Below, in pieces: positions 35,050 through 43,107 of a stretch of 64,000 bases of DNA; position 1 is the first letter of the stretch, and each line of letters begins with the position of its first letter. This stretch comes from Methylocystis sp. H62 (GTDB lineage: Bacteria; Pseudomonadota; Alphaproteobacteria; Rhizobiales; Beijerinckiaceae): positions 152,124 to 216,123 of the forward strand of contig NZ_JADNQZ010000053.1 of the NCBI RefSeq assembly GCF_015709515.1. Reading direction: 5' to 3'. A model generated the notes under the pieces. It had not been told where the DNA came from. It searched no databases and saw nothing but the letters and a program-made list of their open reading frames with translations. The position numbers and the translations under genes were made by a program.

Positions 35050-35742
35050 TCAGCTCAGCCTTGTCATCGCCGGCGTCGGCGCGCCTTGCCATTCGAGCCG
35101 CCAGATGCCGCCTTGCCGCAGGTTCTGAACCAGATCAGGCCGGAAGGCGACGAGGCACACGCCGCCCGCAAGGCGAACCGACGGGTAGACCACGCCGTTG
35201 CTCGCCGCCTCGGTCCGCAGACGCCGGGCGAGCGCTTGGCCAGCCGGATAGGCGGCTCCGGGGTCTTCGTGAAGGGCGGGCTCACTTTCGGGGTCGGCGC
35301 CGCGAAGATCGTGAAACGGCCCGAAGAAATCGGCGAGCAACTCGGCGTAGTCGGTGACGTTGTCGAACCGACCAATCGCTTCGAGCTCGCGCGTCAAATG
35401 GTAGGACACTTCGCCAAGCGACGCTTCGACCTCGAAGGCGCAATACCATGCCCCGCGATCCTCGCCGTTGAAGCGATTGCCGCCAGGTCGCGTGTGCGTG
35501 AAGGCGGCGTTGATGAAGGTGTAGCCGGGGCGACCGAAGACGAGCTCACGCGGATCGAGACCTGGAAGGCCCGTCTCCTGCGCCTGCAATCGGCCGTTCG
35601 TCACGCTCTCCAAGCCGGCGAGGTCTTCGAGCGCGCCGAAATTGGCGGCGAGCGGCGAAAGGACCGGCGGCTTGAGGCGACCCGTCGAAATCAACCTCAC
35701 CGTATCGCGCTGGGCAAGTTCGACCGTCGGCGGCGGCGGCAC
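35050..35742 (-). CDS. RES-domain toxin (NAD-degrading type)
   Basis: A 230-residue protein with the RES pattern: an Arg in FTHTRPGGNRFN, a Glu in AWYCAFEVEASLGEV, and a Ser/Thr region near the C-terminus (GVVYPSVRLAGGVCLVAF). RES toxins such as MbcT and Res consume NAD in toxin-antitoxin systems. The start at 35742 lies directly behind the stop of the upstream Xre-type gene on the same strand, the standard antitoxin-toxin order. The stop lies in the 220-base gap that separates it, tail to tail, from the SIR2/ABC operon. The loss of NAD would give the same outcome as the SIR2 effector beside it. Confidence 0.86.
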   Translation of the reverse strand: MPPPPTVELAQRDTVRLISTGRLKPPVLSPLAANFGALEDLAGLESVTNGRLQAQETGLPGLDPRELVFGRPGYTFINAAFTHTRPGGNRFNGEDRGAWYCAFEVEASLGEVSYHLTRELEAIGRFDNVTDYAELLADFFGPFHDLRGADPESEPALHEDPGAAYPAGQALARRLRTEAASNGVVYPSVRLAGGVCLVAFRPDLVQNLRQGGIWRLEWQGAPTPAMTRLS

Positions 35743-36189
35743 TTACAGACCGCCGCGCAACGCGTCGATGTAACGACGAACCTCCAACATTTTGGGAATG
35801 CCGCCCTCGATCATCGCGTCGAGCGGCCGACGGCCGCCGTAGAGCGGACCCTTGTTCGGCAGTCGCACCCATTCGTCGGAGAGCGGCTCCGAGAACAGCA
35901 ACCGCAGACCCTTGAAGACGCCAATGAGCGCGCTGACCCTGGTCAGCGTGTCCTGCGACAGCGCTCCCGGCCATTCGCCCTTCTTCATGCGAAACCATGT
36001 CCGCTCGGATACGCCGCCGAGCAGCGCACAGATTTCCGCGCTAGTCAGCCGCCAGATTTCCGAGAGGCGCACAATGCCGTCGACGGCGGCAGGCGTCAGA
36101 CGCTCACGCGTCGCCGCATCCGCAAGATTAGGCGGCGTCGGGGGAAGCCCGCCATCCATGGCTGGGCCGGCGGCGCTTGCAAAGCTCAT
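35743..36189 (-). CDS. Xre/MbcA/ParS-type antitoxin of the RES toxin
   Basis: A 148-residue protein with a helix-turn-helix (LTSAEICALLGGVSERTWFRMKKG) and a C-terminal DUF2384-type toxin-binding domain (RVSALIGVFKGLRLLF, PLYGGRRPLDAMIEGG, RYIDALRGGL). This is the usual build of antitoxins paired with RES toxins, which neutralise the toxin and repress the shared promoter. Two inverted repeats lie just upstream (36209-36242) and are the probable operator. The gene stops one base ahead of the toxin start. Confidence 0.88.
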   Translation of the reverse strand: MSFASAAGPAMDGGLPPTPPNLADAATRERLTPAAVDGIVRLSEIWRLTSAEICALLGGVSERTWFRMKKGEWPGALSQDTLTRVSALIGVFKGLRLLFSEPLSDEWVRLPNKGPLYGGRRPLDAMIEGGIPKMLEVRRYIDALRGGL

Positions 36190-36208
36190 GACGGCCTCAC
36201 AGGTTTCT

Positions 36209-36242
36209 TGTCACATGACAGACTATATACTGCCAATTGGCA
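36209..36242 (-). promoter_or_regulatory. Probable operator-promoter of the RES-Xre pair
   Basis: TGTCA-CA-TGACA (36209-36220) and the perfect palindrome TGCCAATTGGCA (36231-36242) stand 20-53 bases before the antitoxin start. On the minus strand, TTGAAT and GTATAT with 16 bases between them could be -35 and -10 boxes, with the second palindrome lying between them. Antitoxin binding there would shut off the operon. Confidence 0.5.
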
Positions 36243-36395
36243 GGCTATTCAAGGGGCATCCGGGCCGCCAACCCTGTGGGCATCGCCAGGGCGGGTACCA
36301 ACGCACCCGGTCTTTGCACGCTATGGCGCGACAGCTTTCGACCACCTCGCAATTCCTCTTGCGCGCCAGGGCGCTGGTCTCCGAGGTTGGCGCTC

Positions 36396-38414
36396 ATGTC
36401 CGCCACCCGCATCCTCTGGGGTCAGATCCTCGTTGTCTTCGCGATCGTGCTCGCGACCACATGGGGCGCGACACAATGGACGGCGTGGCGGCTGGCGCTT
36501 CAACCAGAATTGGGTCCGGTGTGGTTCCGCCTCGCTTCGTGGCCGATGTATCCGCCGCCTGCATTCTTCTGGTGGTGGTATCATTTTGACGCCTACGCGC
36601 CGACCATTTTTGTCGAAGGGGCCGTCATCGCCGCGTCAGGTGGGTTCGCCTCGATCGCCGTCGCCATCGGCATGTCGGTGCATCGAGCGCGCGAAGCTAA
36701 GAATGTCGTCACCTATGGTTCGGCGCGTTGGGCGAAGCCGGAGGAGGTGCGCGCCGCGAACTTGCTCGGCCCAGATGGCGTCGTACTTGGGCGCTTCGAT
36801 GACGACTATTTGCGTCATGACGGACCGGAGCACGTCTTGTGCTTCGCGCCGACCCGATCCGGCAAGGGCGTAGGCCTTGTCGTCCCGACCCTGCTCACGT
36901 GGCCGGGATCGGCGATCGTTCACGACATCAAGGGCGAGAACTGGAATTTGACGGCCGGCTGGCGCGCGCGCTTCGGGCGCGTCCTGCTGTTCGATCCGAC
37001 CAATGAGAATTCATGCCCCTACAATCCGTTGCTGGAGGTGCGGCGTGGGGCAGCCGAGGTGCGCGATGTTCAAAACGTCGCCGATATTCTCGTCGATCCC
37101 GAAGGTGCGTTGGAAAGGCGAAATCACTGGGAGAAAACCAGCCACTCGCTGCTCGTCGGCGCCATTTTGCATGTCCTCTATGCGGAAGCCGACAAGACGC
37201 TCGCCGGCGTCGCAAATTTCCTGTCCGACCCGAAGCGACCGATCGAGACGACGCTGCGCGCCATGATGACGACAGCACATCTGGGCGAGGCCGGACCGCA
37301 TCCCGTGGTCGCCTCGACCGCCCGCGAGCTCTTGAACAAGTCCGAAAACGAGCGCTCCGGCGTGCTCTCCACCGCCATGTCGTTCCTCGGCCTCTATCGC
37401 GATCCCGTCGTGGCGCAGGTCACGCGACGCTGCGACTGGCGGATCGACGATCTCGTATCGGCCAAGAGAGCAGCGACGCTCTACCTCGTCGTACCGCCCT
37501 CGGATATTTCTCGCACCAAGCCGCTGGTGCGTTTAGTACTGAACCAAATCGGCCGCCGCCTGACCGAGGAGCTGGATGCAAAAACACCGCGCCATCGCGT
37601 CCTCTTGATGCTCGACGAATTCCCGGCGCTCGGGCGACTAGATTTTTTCGAGTCGGCCCTCGCCTTCATGGCCGGTTATGGGTTGAGAAGTTTTCTCATC
37701 GCGCAATCACTCAATCAAATTGAGAAGGCCTATGGGCCGAACAATGCGATCCTCGACAATTGTCATGTGCGCGTTTCATTCGCCACCAATGACGAACGCA
37801 CAGCCAAGCGCGTGTCCGACGCGCTGGGAACCGCGACGGAAATTCGCGACGCGCGCAACTATGCGGGCCATCGGCTGTCGCCGTGGCTCGGCCATCTCAT
37901 GGTGTCGCGCCAAGAAACGGCGCGACCGCTGCTCACGCCGGGCGAAGTGATGCAACTTCCACCTTCGGACGAACTGGTGCTCGTCTCCGGGCTTGCGCCG
38001 ATTCGAGCGAATAAGGCGCGCTATTTCGACGACCGACGACTGGCCGGCCGAATCCTGCCACCGCCGGATATCGATCGAGCAGAACGGAACAGATTGAAGG
38101 ACGAAGTATCACCGCCTGATCTGAAAGACGATTGGAGCAGTCTGGCCCTACCCAACAAGGCGACGGCAGATCCGGGACAATTCGTCACGAAACGATCGGA
38201 CGATAAGGGTTCGGCTAATGGCGGAATTCGTCGCGAACCCGAGATTCCGGAACACGAGGCCATCGCCCCCGAGACGGCGACTTCCACTCAGTCGCTGGAC
38301 GATGCGCCGCTCGAAGAACCCGACGACGAGGAGGCCCTCCGCGCCCGCGCGTTCCGCAGCCGCACCGTCGCGCGCCAAGCTTCGATGGATCCCGACGACG
38401 GAATAGCCCTGTGA
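36396..38414 (+). CDS. traG: TraG/VirD4-type coupling protein
   Basis: A 672-residue coupling protein that links the relaxase-DNA complex to the Trb channel. Three N-terminal membrane segments lie within residues 5-95. The ATPase domain has Walker A APTRSGKGVG at 151-160 and Walker B VLLMLDEFPALGRL, then FLIAQSLNQI, typical for TraG. The C-terminal tail is acidic and disordered. The frame is open from 36237, but I chose the ATG at 36396 because it follows GAGG and starts the membrane segment. In related ICEs it is adjacent to the relaxase; here the SIR2 and RES cargo separates them. Confidence 0.95.
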   Translation: MSATRILWGQILVVFAIVLATTWGATQWTAWRLALQPELGPVWFRLASWPMYPPPAFFWWWYHFDAYAPTIFVEGAVIAASGGFASIAVAIGMSVHRAREAKNVVTYGSARWAKPEEVRAANLLGPDGVVLGRFDDDYLRHDGPEHVLCFAPTRSGKGVGLVVPTLLTWPGSAIVHDIKGENWNLTAGWRARFGRVLLFDPTNENSCPYNPLLEVRRGAAEVRDVQNVADILVDPEGALERRNHWEKTSHSLLVGAILHVLYAEADKTLAGVANFLSDPKRPIETTLRAMMTTAHLGEAGPHPVVASTARELLNKSENERSGVLSTAMSFLGLYRDPVVAQVTRRCDWRIDDLVSAKRAATLYLVVPPSDISRTKPLVRLVLNQIGRRLTEELDAKTPRHRVLLMLDEFPALGRLDFFESALAFMAGYGLRSFLIAQSLNQIEKAYGPNNAILDNCHVRVSFATNDERTAKRVSDALGTATEIRDARNYAGHRLSPWLGHLMVSRQETARPLLTPGEVMQLPPSDELVLVSGLAPIRANKARYFDDRRLAGRILPPPDIDRAERNRLKDEVSPPDLKDDWSSLALPNKATADPGQFVTKRSDDKGSANGGIRREPEIPEHEAIAPETATSTQSLDDAPLEEPDDEEALRARAFRSRTVARQASMDPDDGIAL

Positions 38415-38421
38415 GCCGCCC

Positions 38422-38865
38422 ATGCCGGTAAAGCAACGCCTCTCCGTCTATCTCGACGCCGAGATGATGGCGCGGCTCGAAAAGCTCGCCGCCAAGGAGC
38501 ACACCGCCAAATCGGCGATAGGGGAAGCGGCGATCATTTCATTCTTGACTGCCGACGACGCCGATCGCTGGGAGGCTGCGGTCACACGCCGGATCGATCG
38601 GCTAACGCGTTCGGTCGACCGCATGGAACGCGACCTCGAATTCTCGGTCGAGGCGCTGGCGCTATATATCCGCGCCTGGCTAACCGCGACACCGCCACTG
38701 CCAGATGGTGCACAAGCCGCAGCAAAGGCCAAAGGGCGCGAGCGTTATGAGAGTTTTATAGAAGTATTAGGGCGCCGACTAGCCAACGGCGAGCGAGTCC
38801 AACGTGAGGTCTCCAAAGACCTTCCTGTAACCGATGAAAATACCGGTGCATTTGGCCCTTATTGA
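38422..38865 (+). CDS. CopG-like ribbon-helix-helix protein
   Basis: A 147-residue protein with an N-terminal ribbon-helix-helix (KQRLSVYLDAEMMARLEKLA) and a helical C-terminal part. It begins 7 bases behind traG and is part of the same transcript. In elements of this type it always sits between traG and trbB, where it may control the trb operon or assist relaxosome formation. Here the QueC-like island is inserted between it and trbB. Confidence 0.85.
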   Translation: MPVKQRLSVYLDAEMMARLEKLAAKEHTAKSAIGEAAIISFLTADDADRWEAAVTRRIDRLTRSVDRMERDLEFSVEALALYIRAWLTATPPLPDGAQAAAKAKGRERYESFIEVLGRRLANGERVQREVSKDLPVTDENTGAFGPY

Positions 38866-39083
38866 GCGCGGCGACTACTCACACCAATCACGTCAAGTTG
38901 CTTGTCATCCCGCAGGCACCTCTGAACGGCAATATTTCATCCAGCAGCGCAGCAGGTCTGAGGAAGGCAACCAAATGTTAACGATGCAAGCACGAAACTG
39001 CGGATGGTTGATCGTAACCGCAAGTGCTGCTTTCGACCCGTATTGCGTTGGTCCATCGAATCCCGATCAGGCGCAAACATAAT

Positions 39084-39794
39084 ATGCCTCTCCATAAAAT
39101 GCCGTGGTCTGAGATCGTTCCCGGTGTTCCTCTTGGGCGCACGGACGAAGTTTTCAGTCCCGCATTCTGGCGCGAGATGGCCCGCGCTGCAGAGCGCGGA
39201 GATTTCGGCGATATCCGGCTCGGGGAGGATCTCGCAGAAGAAATTGCCGCTTGCTTATTGGGCGGCTATGGAATGCCAGCCGAAATGGGGCTTGCAGCCT
39301 TCGACAGGCTCAAAGAGCGCGAACTTCTATATCCAGGCGTGCCCATCGACATACTCGAAGCGGCCCTGTCGGCACCGTTCGGTGGACGACTGAAGGGACG
39401 GAGATATCGTTTCCCGCACCAGAAGGCGAGGTTTCTCTCCGCCTCACTGGAACGACTACCGAGATTGCAGGAACATGCCTGCGATCTCGCTTTCCGGGAC
39501 GAGCTTGCCACTTTGCCGGGCATCGGCCTAAAGACCGCTTCGTGGATCGTGCGAAACCGTCGCCATTCAAATCACGTCGCGGTTCTCGACGTCCATATAA
39601 TTCGTGCCGGACGCTACATTGGGCTTTTCGCACCGACAATGAATCCGACGCGTCACTATAAAGCGATGGAGACACGCTTCATCGCTCTCGCACGGGCGCT
39701 TAGCGTGCGGGCAGCTGATCTTGATTCAGCCATGTGGCAGGTGATGCGGTCAATCGGGCACCTAATGCCGGGTTCATTATACAAAGTGAATTAG
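39084..39794 (+). CDS. HhH-GPD DNA glycosylase/lyase-like (OGG-like) enzyme
   Basis: A 236-residue protein of the helix-hairpin-helix glycosylase superfamily. The hairpin LPGIGLKTASWIV at residues 144-156 supplies the lysine nucleophile Lys150, and AVLDVHIIR gives Asp169, so both catalytic residues of a bifunctional glycosylase are present. There is no iron-sulfur cluster motif at the end. OGG-like enzymes of this size accompany type IV CBASS, where the QueC-like enzyme is the partner, and a QueC-like gene lies 700 bases away. It converges on the other four genes of the island, ending 18 bases from the nitroreductase stop. I chose the ATG at 39084; an earlier start at 39024 is possible. Confidence 0.75.
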   Translation: MPLHKMPWSEIVPGVPLGRTDEVFSPAFWREMARAAERGDFGDIRLGEDLAEEIAACLLGGYGMPAEMGLAAFDRLKERELLYPGVPIDILEAALSAPFGGRLKGRRYRFPHQKARFLSASLERLPRLQEHACDLAFRDELATLPGIGLKTASWIVRNRRHSNHVAVLDVHIIRAGRYIGLFAPTMNPTRHYKAMETRFIALARALSVRAADLDSAMWQVMRSIGHLMPGSLYKVN

Positions 39795-39812
39795 GCTTGC
39801 AGGTCGGACCTG

Positions 39813-40499
39813 TCAGACCTCGGCCCCTGCATACCGCCCAATTTGTAGAAGGCCGCAAGCCAGTAGCCGATCTGCGCGAACGTTAAGCGATTCGACGATC
39901 TCAACACCGTGAAGTCCCAACGGACAGCATGCGAAGCCGAATGCGAAAGCCGACATCGCAATTACCTGCAACAAGGCACCGCTGTCGCGCCAAATTAGGC
40001 TCTCGCCTTCTTCATACGCTGCAATATACTTCGCGTGGTCGGCAATCAGACCGACGATTGTTCCGTTCGCTTCTGGTAGGCAGGCACATGCCTGACCAAA
40101 CAAATTGATGATTCTCTCCGGTCGCGCGACATTTAGCGCCTCCAGCTGATCGCCGGCACGGTCGTAACGGAAGAGTCGAGCGTGCATTGCGTAAGGGGCA
40201 ATGACAAGGTGAATGCCATGCAACCCACCTCCCGAAATCGCCGGCGCTTTGTGCCGATCGATACCCTTATAGATCCAGCCGCTCCGCAGTGCCGAAGAAA
40301 ACCGCAGGACATCTAGCACTTGCCCAAGAGGCAGCGCTGTCATGCGTCGTTCGCTTCGGCGATACGCCATCACTTCGGAAAAACGTGCTGAGGGAGTCGG
40401 CGGCAGCGAACGGAGCGCGACGGTGCGTCGAACAGGCCAATCAATCGGCTGCCAAGGCGCCGGTTCGCGTCGCGGATGAGGCTCCTTAGTAAGGGTCAT
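39813..40499 (-). CDS. Nitroreductase-fold (SagB-like) flavin enzyme
   Basis: A 228-residue protein. The FSEVMAYRRSERRM segment matches the start of nitroreductase/SagB-type FMN enzymes, with basic residues for the flavin phosphate. The middle has ISGGGLHGIHLVI and the end RDSGALLQVIAMSAFAFGFACCPLG, the family's helix-and-loop region near the flavin. SagB-type dehydrogenases oxidise azolines in modified peptides, but the cyclodehydratase (YcaO) they require is absent here, so a different substrate is likely. The start overlaps the end of the QueC-like gene by 14 bases, and it is the last gene of the four-gene operon. Confidence 0.68.
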   Translation of the reverse strand: MTLTKEPHPRREPAPWQPIDWPVRRTVALRSLPPTPSARFSEVMAYRRSERRMTALPLGQVLDVLRFSSALRSGWIYKGIDRHKAPAISGGGLHGIHLVIAPYAMHARLFRYDRAGDQLEALNVARPERIINLFGQACACLPEANGTIVGLIADHAKYIAAYEEGESLIWRDSGALLQVIAMSAFAFGFACCPLGLHGVEIVESLNVRADRLLACGLLQIGRYAGAEV

Positions 40500-41082
40500 G
40501 TCCGAGCGCTTGCATCGTGCTATAGTGTTTTAGGCAGCCTCTGCAATTGCCGCAGGCTTCATTCGCCCGGTGGCAAGAGTGCGCCCAAGCGAGCACTTCG
40601 AACGGAATGCTGGATTGCTGGATCAACTCTTCCGCGGTCAGCGCAATCGCGGGCGCTTCCACCATGAGCCCACCTTCTTGGACCGCGAACAAGCTGTTCA
40701 TAGCCGAAATGAACGCCTCTGTGCCATCACCATGCTGCCGGTCAGTGGAAAGGCATCCAATCAGAAGCCGCTCGACGCCTAACGAAACCGCCTTCATGGC
40801 CGCCACCGTCAATAGCATCTGGTTACGAAATGGCCACCATTCCGGAACCGGCGCCATAACTAATGGCGTGCGCCCTGCCATGTCGCCTGAGCCAAGCGCC
40901 GCGAGGTCGCAACGGACGATATGATGTTCGATTTCAAGCGCAGCGGCAACCGCGCCTGCCGCGCGTATCTCTGCTAAAGCGGGCTGATGTCCGTAGTCGA
41001 TCGTGATCGCAATATCTGGCCGCTTCCACCAAGCGATCGCCACAGAGTCCATTCCGCCCGAAAGAAGCAGGGCGGTCTTCAT
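40486..41082 (-). CDS. QueC-like (7-cyano-7-deazaguanine synthase family) enzyme
   Basis: A 198-residue PP-loop ATPase. The ATP-binding motif SGGMDS is at residues 8-13, and a zinc site formed by four cysteines (Cys170, Cys177, Cys180, Cys183 in SCHRANEACGNCRGCLKH) lies near the C-terminus, as in QueC. QueC turns 7-carboxy-7-deazaguanine into the nitrile preQ0. The absence of queD, queE and queF nearby suggests that this is not a general queuosine gene but one of the specialised QueC-like enzymes of defence systems such as type IV CBASS and Qat. The ATG overlaps the stop of the upstream fusion gene (ATGA). Confidence 0.83.
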   Translation of the reverse strand: MKTALLLSGGMDSVAIAWWKRPDIAITIDYGHQPALAEIRAAGAVAAALEIEHHIVRCDLAALGSGDMAGRTPLVMAPVPEWWPFRNQMLLTVAAMKAVSLGVERLLIGCLSTDRQHGDGTEAFISAMNSLFAVQEGGLMVEAPAIALTAEELIQQSSIPFEVLAWAHSCHRANEACGNCRGCLKHYSTMQALGHDPY

Positions 41083-42269
41083 GATCGCTGCGCCACCTGC
41101 AACAGCAACGATGCAAAATCAGCACTTACGATACAGCCAGACCCAACTATCATCTTGAGATCTTCTTCAGGCACAGACTGGGCCAACCCGAAGACTGGCT
41201 TACCGAGCGCGCGCGCATAGCCGATTTCAAAAATGGTCCCGCTGTCAATGCCGTCGATGATTGCAAACATTGCATCGCATTCGTGAATGGCGGAGATATC
41301 TTTTGGCGCGATATCCTTCGCGCTACCGCGCCCAACTTCGTAAACAGGGGAGAACACTTTTACATCAAGCGCGAGCAATACACGGCGAACCTCGTCAACG
41401 AGCCAGCGCTGCCCAATCGAAAAAAATGGCCCCGCCAGATACACTTTGCCGGTTGCTCTCCTGATTTCACTGCGGCTCCGTTGATCCAGTTCGACCGGAA
41501 GGATTGAGCTCTCGATGTAGTTTGCCGTCACCTTGGAGGCGACTAATGCCGCGTCGACAGGGGCAAGACCGTCATACATCCAGCCCTTGGCGAATACCGC
41601 CACGAAAACATCTCCCGAGCCGATCGTCTGGGCGACATCGACCGCGAATGCGGGAACCCGTGCGACGCCATCCGCGGAGGCAACAATGGCGCCATCGAGT
41701 CCGCACTTTATGACCACAACGTCGGCATGTTCAGAAGTCAGCAGCCTTTCAGCAGCCACCGTCAAATCCGCTGTTTTCGTGAGCGCCTTCGCCTCGCCAG
41801 AATTTGCGACCAGCGCCAACCTTCTTGCTCGACTGCCGTTGGCTCGAAACCCTACTGGCTGGTATGCTGATTGCGGGTCGTAGACGCACATTCCTGCGTC
41901 GACGACAGCGTCTCCTTCCAGCATACCGAAACGTATCACCATGTCGCCTTTAACGTGAATAGGCGCCATTTTCGGAACAGTAACCAGGTCGGGGGAAATT
42001 GTCGGCACTGCCAGACAATGGACATACTCAAAAACGGGATCGACTGGGCGCAAGTGCTTTTCGATTTGAAACTCAAATCCGCCAAGGATTAGATCGATGG
42101 TGTCTTGGAGGTCGGGCCCAATGTAGGTGTGTAGAATTCGCTCAATGCCAGTTCCCTGGAGCGCGGCGGCTGCGCGTCCCGCTGAACCAAAGACATTATC
42201 TGTCTCCGGCATCGGCCACTGACAGCGCTCACGATAGACGCCGCCTACGATATGAAGCGGCGCTTTCAT
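41079..42269 (-). CDS. PfkB-type kinase fused to a nucleoside 2-deoxyribosyltransferase-like domain
   Basis: A 396-residue two-domain protein. Residues 1-265 form a ribokinase/PfkB-type kinase with the anion-hole motif IGSGDVFVAVFAKG, whose Asp220 is the expected catalytic base. Residues 274-396 form a deoxyribosyltransferase-like domain (VYLAGPFFSIGQRWL, CDAMFAIIDGIDSGTIFEIGYARALGKPV) with the family Glu348 in place. Together they could phosphorylate a nucleoside and split or exchange its base. The ATG overlaps the stop of the poly-Gly gene by four bases, so the order small protein, kinase-transferase, QueC, nitroreductase is one tightly coupled operon. Confidence 0.75.
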   Translation of the reverse strand: MKAPLHIVGGVYRERCQWPMPETDNVFGSAGRAAAALQGTGIERILHTYIGPDLQDTIDLILGGFEFQIEKHLRPVDPVFEYVHCLAVPTISPDLVTVPKMAPIHVKGDMVIRFGMLEGDAVVDAGMCVYDPQSAYQPVGFRANGSRARRLALVANSGEAKALTKTADLTVAAERLLTSEHADVVVIKCGLDGAIVASADGVARVPAFAVDVAQTIGSGDVFVAVFAKGWMYDGLAPVDAALVASKVTANYIESSILPVELDQRSRSEIRRATGKVYLAGPFFSIGQRWLVDEVRRVLLALDVKVFSPVYEVGRGSAKDIAPKDISAIHECDAMFAIIDGIDSGTIFEIGYARALGKPVFGLAQSVPEEDLKMIVGSGCIVSADFASLLLQVAQRS

Positions 42270-42640
42270 ACGTTAGACACTCTGACACGGACTGCTGCGG
42301 CCTTCACCGCAACGACCTCGGCTTTGTAACTCACGCCCGCTTCAAGACATGCGATGATCTGCGGGAGCTTCGCTCCCGTGATTGAACCAGCCGTAAGCCC
42401 TGACGCCGTCCGGACCACGACCCGCAACGGTGGGCCTCGTTCAAGACTGACGCTTAGAACATCGCCCGCCTTCAAATTACCGATCGTGGCCGGCACCGGC
42501 GAATTCAGTGTTGTCTCCTCCACTAAGACACACGGATCAACGCCGCTCCCAGCACCGCCGGTCCCGTCGCGGTCCTTGCGTGGAATGATCGGCGTTACCG
42601 GGTCCGGCCGCGAACTTCCACCACCACCACCACCAGACAT
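42266..42640 (-). CDS. Small protein with poly-glycine N-terminus
   Basis: A 124-residue protein beginning MSGGGGGGSS, then a Pro-Gly-rich linker of about 35 residues and a compact beta-rich domain (TIGNLKAGDVLSVSL, LRVVVRT, KAEVVAVKAAAVRVRV). GGAGG lies 8 bases before the ATG at 42640; the frame is open ten codons further but without a signal. It is the first gene of the four-gene operon. I recognise no family. The flexible glycine tail, exposed at the N-terminus, would suit a protein that is itself modified by the enzymes encoded after it, but this is inference. Confidence 0.6.
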   Translation of the reverse strand: MSGGGGGGSSRPDPVTPIIPRKDRDGTGGAGSGVDPCVLVEETTLNSPVPATIGNLKAGDVLSVSLERGPPLRVVVRTASGLTAGSITGAKLPQIIACLEAGVSYKAEVVAVKAAAVRVRVSNV

Positions 42641-43107
42641 GCTGTTTGCCTCCGAAAAGAGAAACACCAATATTCGGGTTAACTATACAAAGATCCAGGT
42701 CCTTCGATAGATACAAGCGCCAAAAATGACACCGCCAAGCAAGTGTTTCATGTTGTCGCTGCTTGCTCAACTGAGTAGCGCCGAACCCGCAGGGATCTGT
42801 CTTACTTTATCAAACTCGTGCCGATGATGCATGCCAAGCGAGTGTCGTCATAGACACCATGGGAGGGTCAAACGCTCGGACGACTCGCTTGGCGCTCCGA
42901 GGCGACGGCTAACGCCAGCCTATCGGCATGGAGAGTGGTTTACGTGGTTGTTTCGAGCTACTTCACCGACCATCCCTCTTCCCTGTCTTTGCACGCCAGA
43001 GCCCTACGCCCCTGACGGGCTTGTTGCGTTCGCTCGGCTTCGGCCTTTCTTAATCGACCCCGGTTTCGAGCCGCCGACGCGCGATTCGACGAGGACCGGG
43101 GACAGCA
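42641..43107. other. Divergent promoter region between the poly-Gly operon and trbB
   Basis: Some 470 bases with no supported gene. It must hold the promoter of the minus-strand operon, in the relatively AT-rich part at 42660-42800, and possibly that of trbB. No clear operator was seen. Confidence 0.4.

Noticed and set aside
39084..42640. Complete type IV CBASS
   Set aside because: Only QueC-like and OGG-like enzymes are shared; no CD-NTase, TGT-like enzyme or effector is found in the island.
39813..42640. Azole-modified peptide (TOMM) biosynthesis cluster
   Set aside because: A SagB-like enzyme and a small protein are present, but there is no YcaO cyclodehydratase or transporter.
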